Of a stretch of 64,000 nt of DNA, positions 63,377-64,000 are shown piece after piece (position 1 is the stretch's first letter; the number at the start of each line of letters is the position of its first letter). Position numbers and translations under genes: made by a program. The stretch is from positions 124,001 to 188,000 of the forward strand of contig CBDAVB010000035.1 of assembly GCA_965200795.1 (NCBI GenBank), in the 5' to 3' direction. This DNA comes from Parashewanella sp965200795 (GTDB lineage: Bacteria > Pseudomonadota > Gammaproteobacteria > Enterobacterales > Shewanellaceae). The notes beneath the pieces were generated by a model. It saw only the letters and a list, made by a program, of their open reading frames with translations. It was not told the origin of the DNA and ran no database searches.

Positions 63377-63401
63377 CCGCAAGTTTGTTTCGATATTACT
63401 T

Positions 63402-64000
63402 AGTCGGTACTGAAAAACATAACTTCAAGATTTAAAATGTACGGCATCTGATTTACGCAAAATTCAGAACCGTACCCAAAAGCAACATTTCTTATATTTC
63501 GCATCAATTTCACTACAAAATAGTCAAAACTCACCATCTTTTTCGAGCAAAAAGAAAATGGCTAACCACTTTCTCAAGTTCCAGGCACACGCAGCCATTA
63601 GAAGGTTTATTGAGTCGCCAACACTGCCCTTTAACCAGTTCTTATCTTACACAGCCTAAAATCACTCTTCAAATGCCCGATTACTTGTTCAATTGTTGCC
63701 CGTTTTTTACAGAGTTCACTTTTGCGTTTTCTCTTTGCTTGCGAGTCCCGTTTTAATGGCCGGCTAGGGATAACAACTTCTTGGTCAACATACTGCATAC
63801 ACCCTTTATAGCCTTTATCTACAACGGCTGTAGTGATTTTACTCTTTCGGTGTTTATGGGCATGGTCAAGTGCAGGTCTAAGCAATTTTGAGTCGTGTTC
63901 ATGTTTGTCATGACTGGGTTACACCAATGATTAATTGACTCTGCTCTGTGAGCACGACAGAAGCCTTTTTACCATACTCGTATGGCTTATGGTCTTTGCC
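63402..64000 (-). mobile_element. IS5-like element, copy G, running off the window
   Basis: The AGTCGGTACTG end is at 63402. The transposase here is a pseudogene: 5 extra bases (tctta) near 63645 and one extra G near 63917 shift the frame, and RATIEQV replaces RATIEPV beside the catalytic Glu. The rest lies beyond 64000. Confidence 0.9.
63520..64000 (-). pseudogene. IS5-superfamily transposase with two frameshifts (copy G)
   Basis: Compared with copies A and F, the 5-base duplication near 63645 replaces the last residues with CKIRTG, and the extra base near 63917 breaks the frame before VTSHDKHEH. The N-terminal part lies outside the window. Inactive. Confidence 0.85.

Overview
The window is a piece of a gammaproteobacterial chromosome spanning the replication origin. 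The core gene order is glmR-like regulator–glmS, then mnmE–yidC–yidD–rnpA–rpmH | oriC | dnaA–dnaN–recF–gyrB, then glyS–glyQ and tag. This is the order seen in Pseudomonas and Oceanospirillales. Ankyrin-repeat and PPxY-motif proteins plus a very heavy insertion sequence (IS) load suggest a host-associated bacterium, for example an Endozoicomonas-like symbiont. The taxon is an inference and no marker was searched.

Region 1 (1–5850): the open C-terminal side of a large ankyrin-repeat gene (minus strand), a 5 x 14 bp tandem repeat, a DeoR-type regulator and glmS. Region 2 (about 5875–41430) is an accessory island filling the space between glmS and mnmE. It opens exactly where Tn7 inserts, 24 nt after the glmS stop, with a Tn7-like end (terminal TGT plus three 20-bp repeats) and a tnsA gene cut by an IS. 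It closes beside mnmE with the N-terminus of a putative tyrosine integrase next to a sequence resembling the mnmE/trmE attachment site of SGI1-type islands. Between these lie conjugation-gene remnants (virB5, broken virB4), many nested ISs (IS5-like, IS3, ISL3, IS4, IS630, IS21, ISAzo13-like) and one largely intact operon at 16838–32036.

That operon is the most interesting part. It is a type I restriction-modification system (half-size HsdS, HsdM, full HsdS, HsdR) that carries an AAA ATPase + PIN-domain pair. Between these and hsdR sits a tightly coupled five-gene biosynthetic-looking cassette: NAD-dependent epimerase, GT4 glycosyltransferase, radical SAM/SPASM enzyme, WG-repeat–O-methyltransferase fusion and histidine phosphatase. 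A YgjP-like zinc peptidase and a truncated trypsin-like protease follow hsdR. Start/stop overlaps make co-translation likely, so the sugar/methyl chemistry appears to be expressed with the restriction enzyme. No product is known to me.

Region 3 (41431–52484) is the conserved origin block, with DnaA boxes between rpmH and dnaA and a canonical parS site inside the 3' end of recF. Region 4 (52485–64000) holds two membrane proteins of unknown function (one with PPxY motifs), another intact IS5-like copy, glyS/glyQ, tag, a frameshifted IS200/IS605 tnpB, an Rnl2-like RNA ligase, a second perfect parS and the start of a seventh IS5-like copy. Two small MITE-like families and a REP-like palindrome family are scattered through the core intergenic regions.
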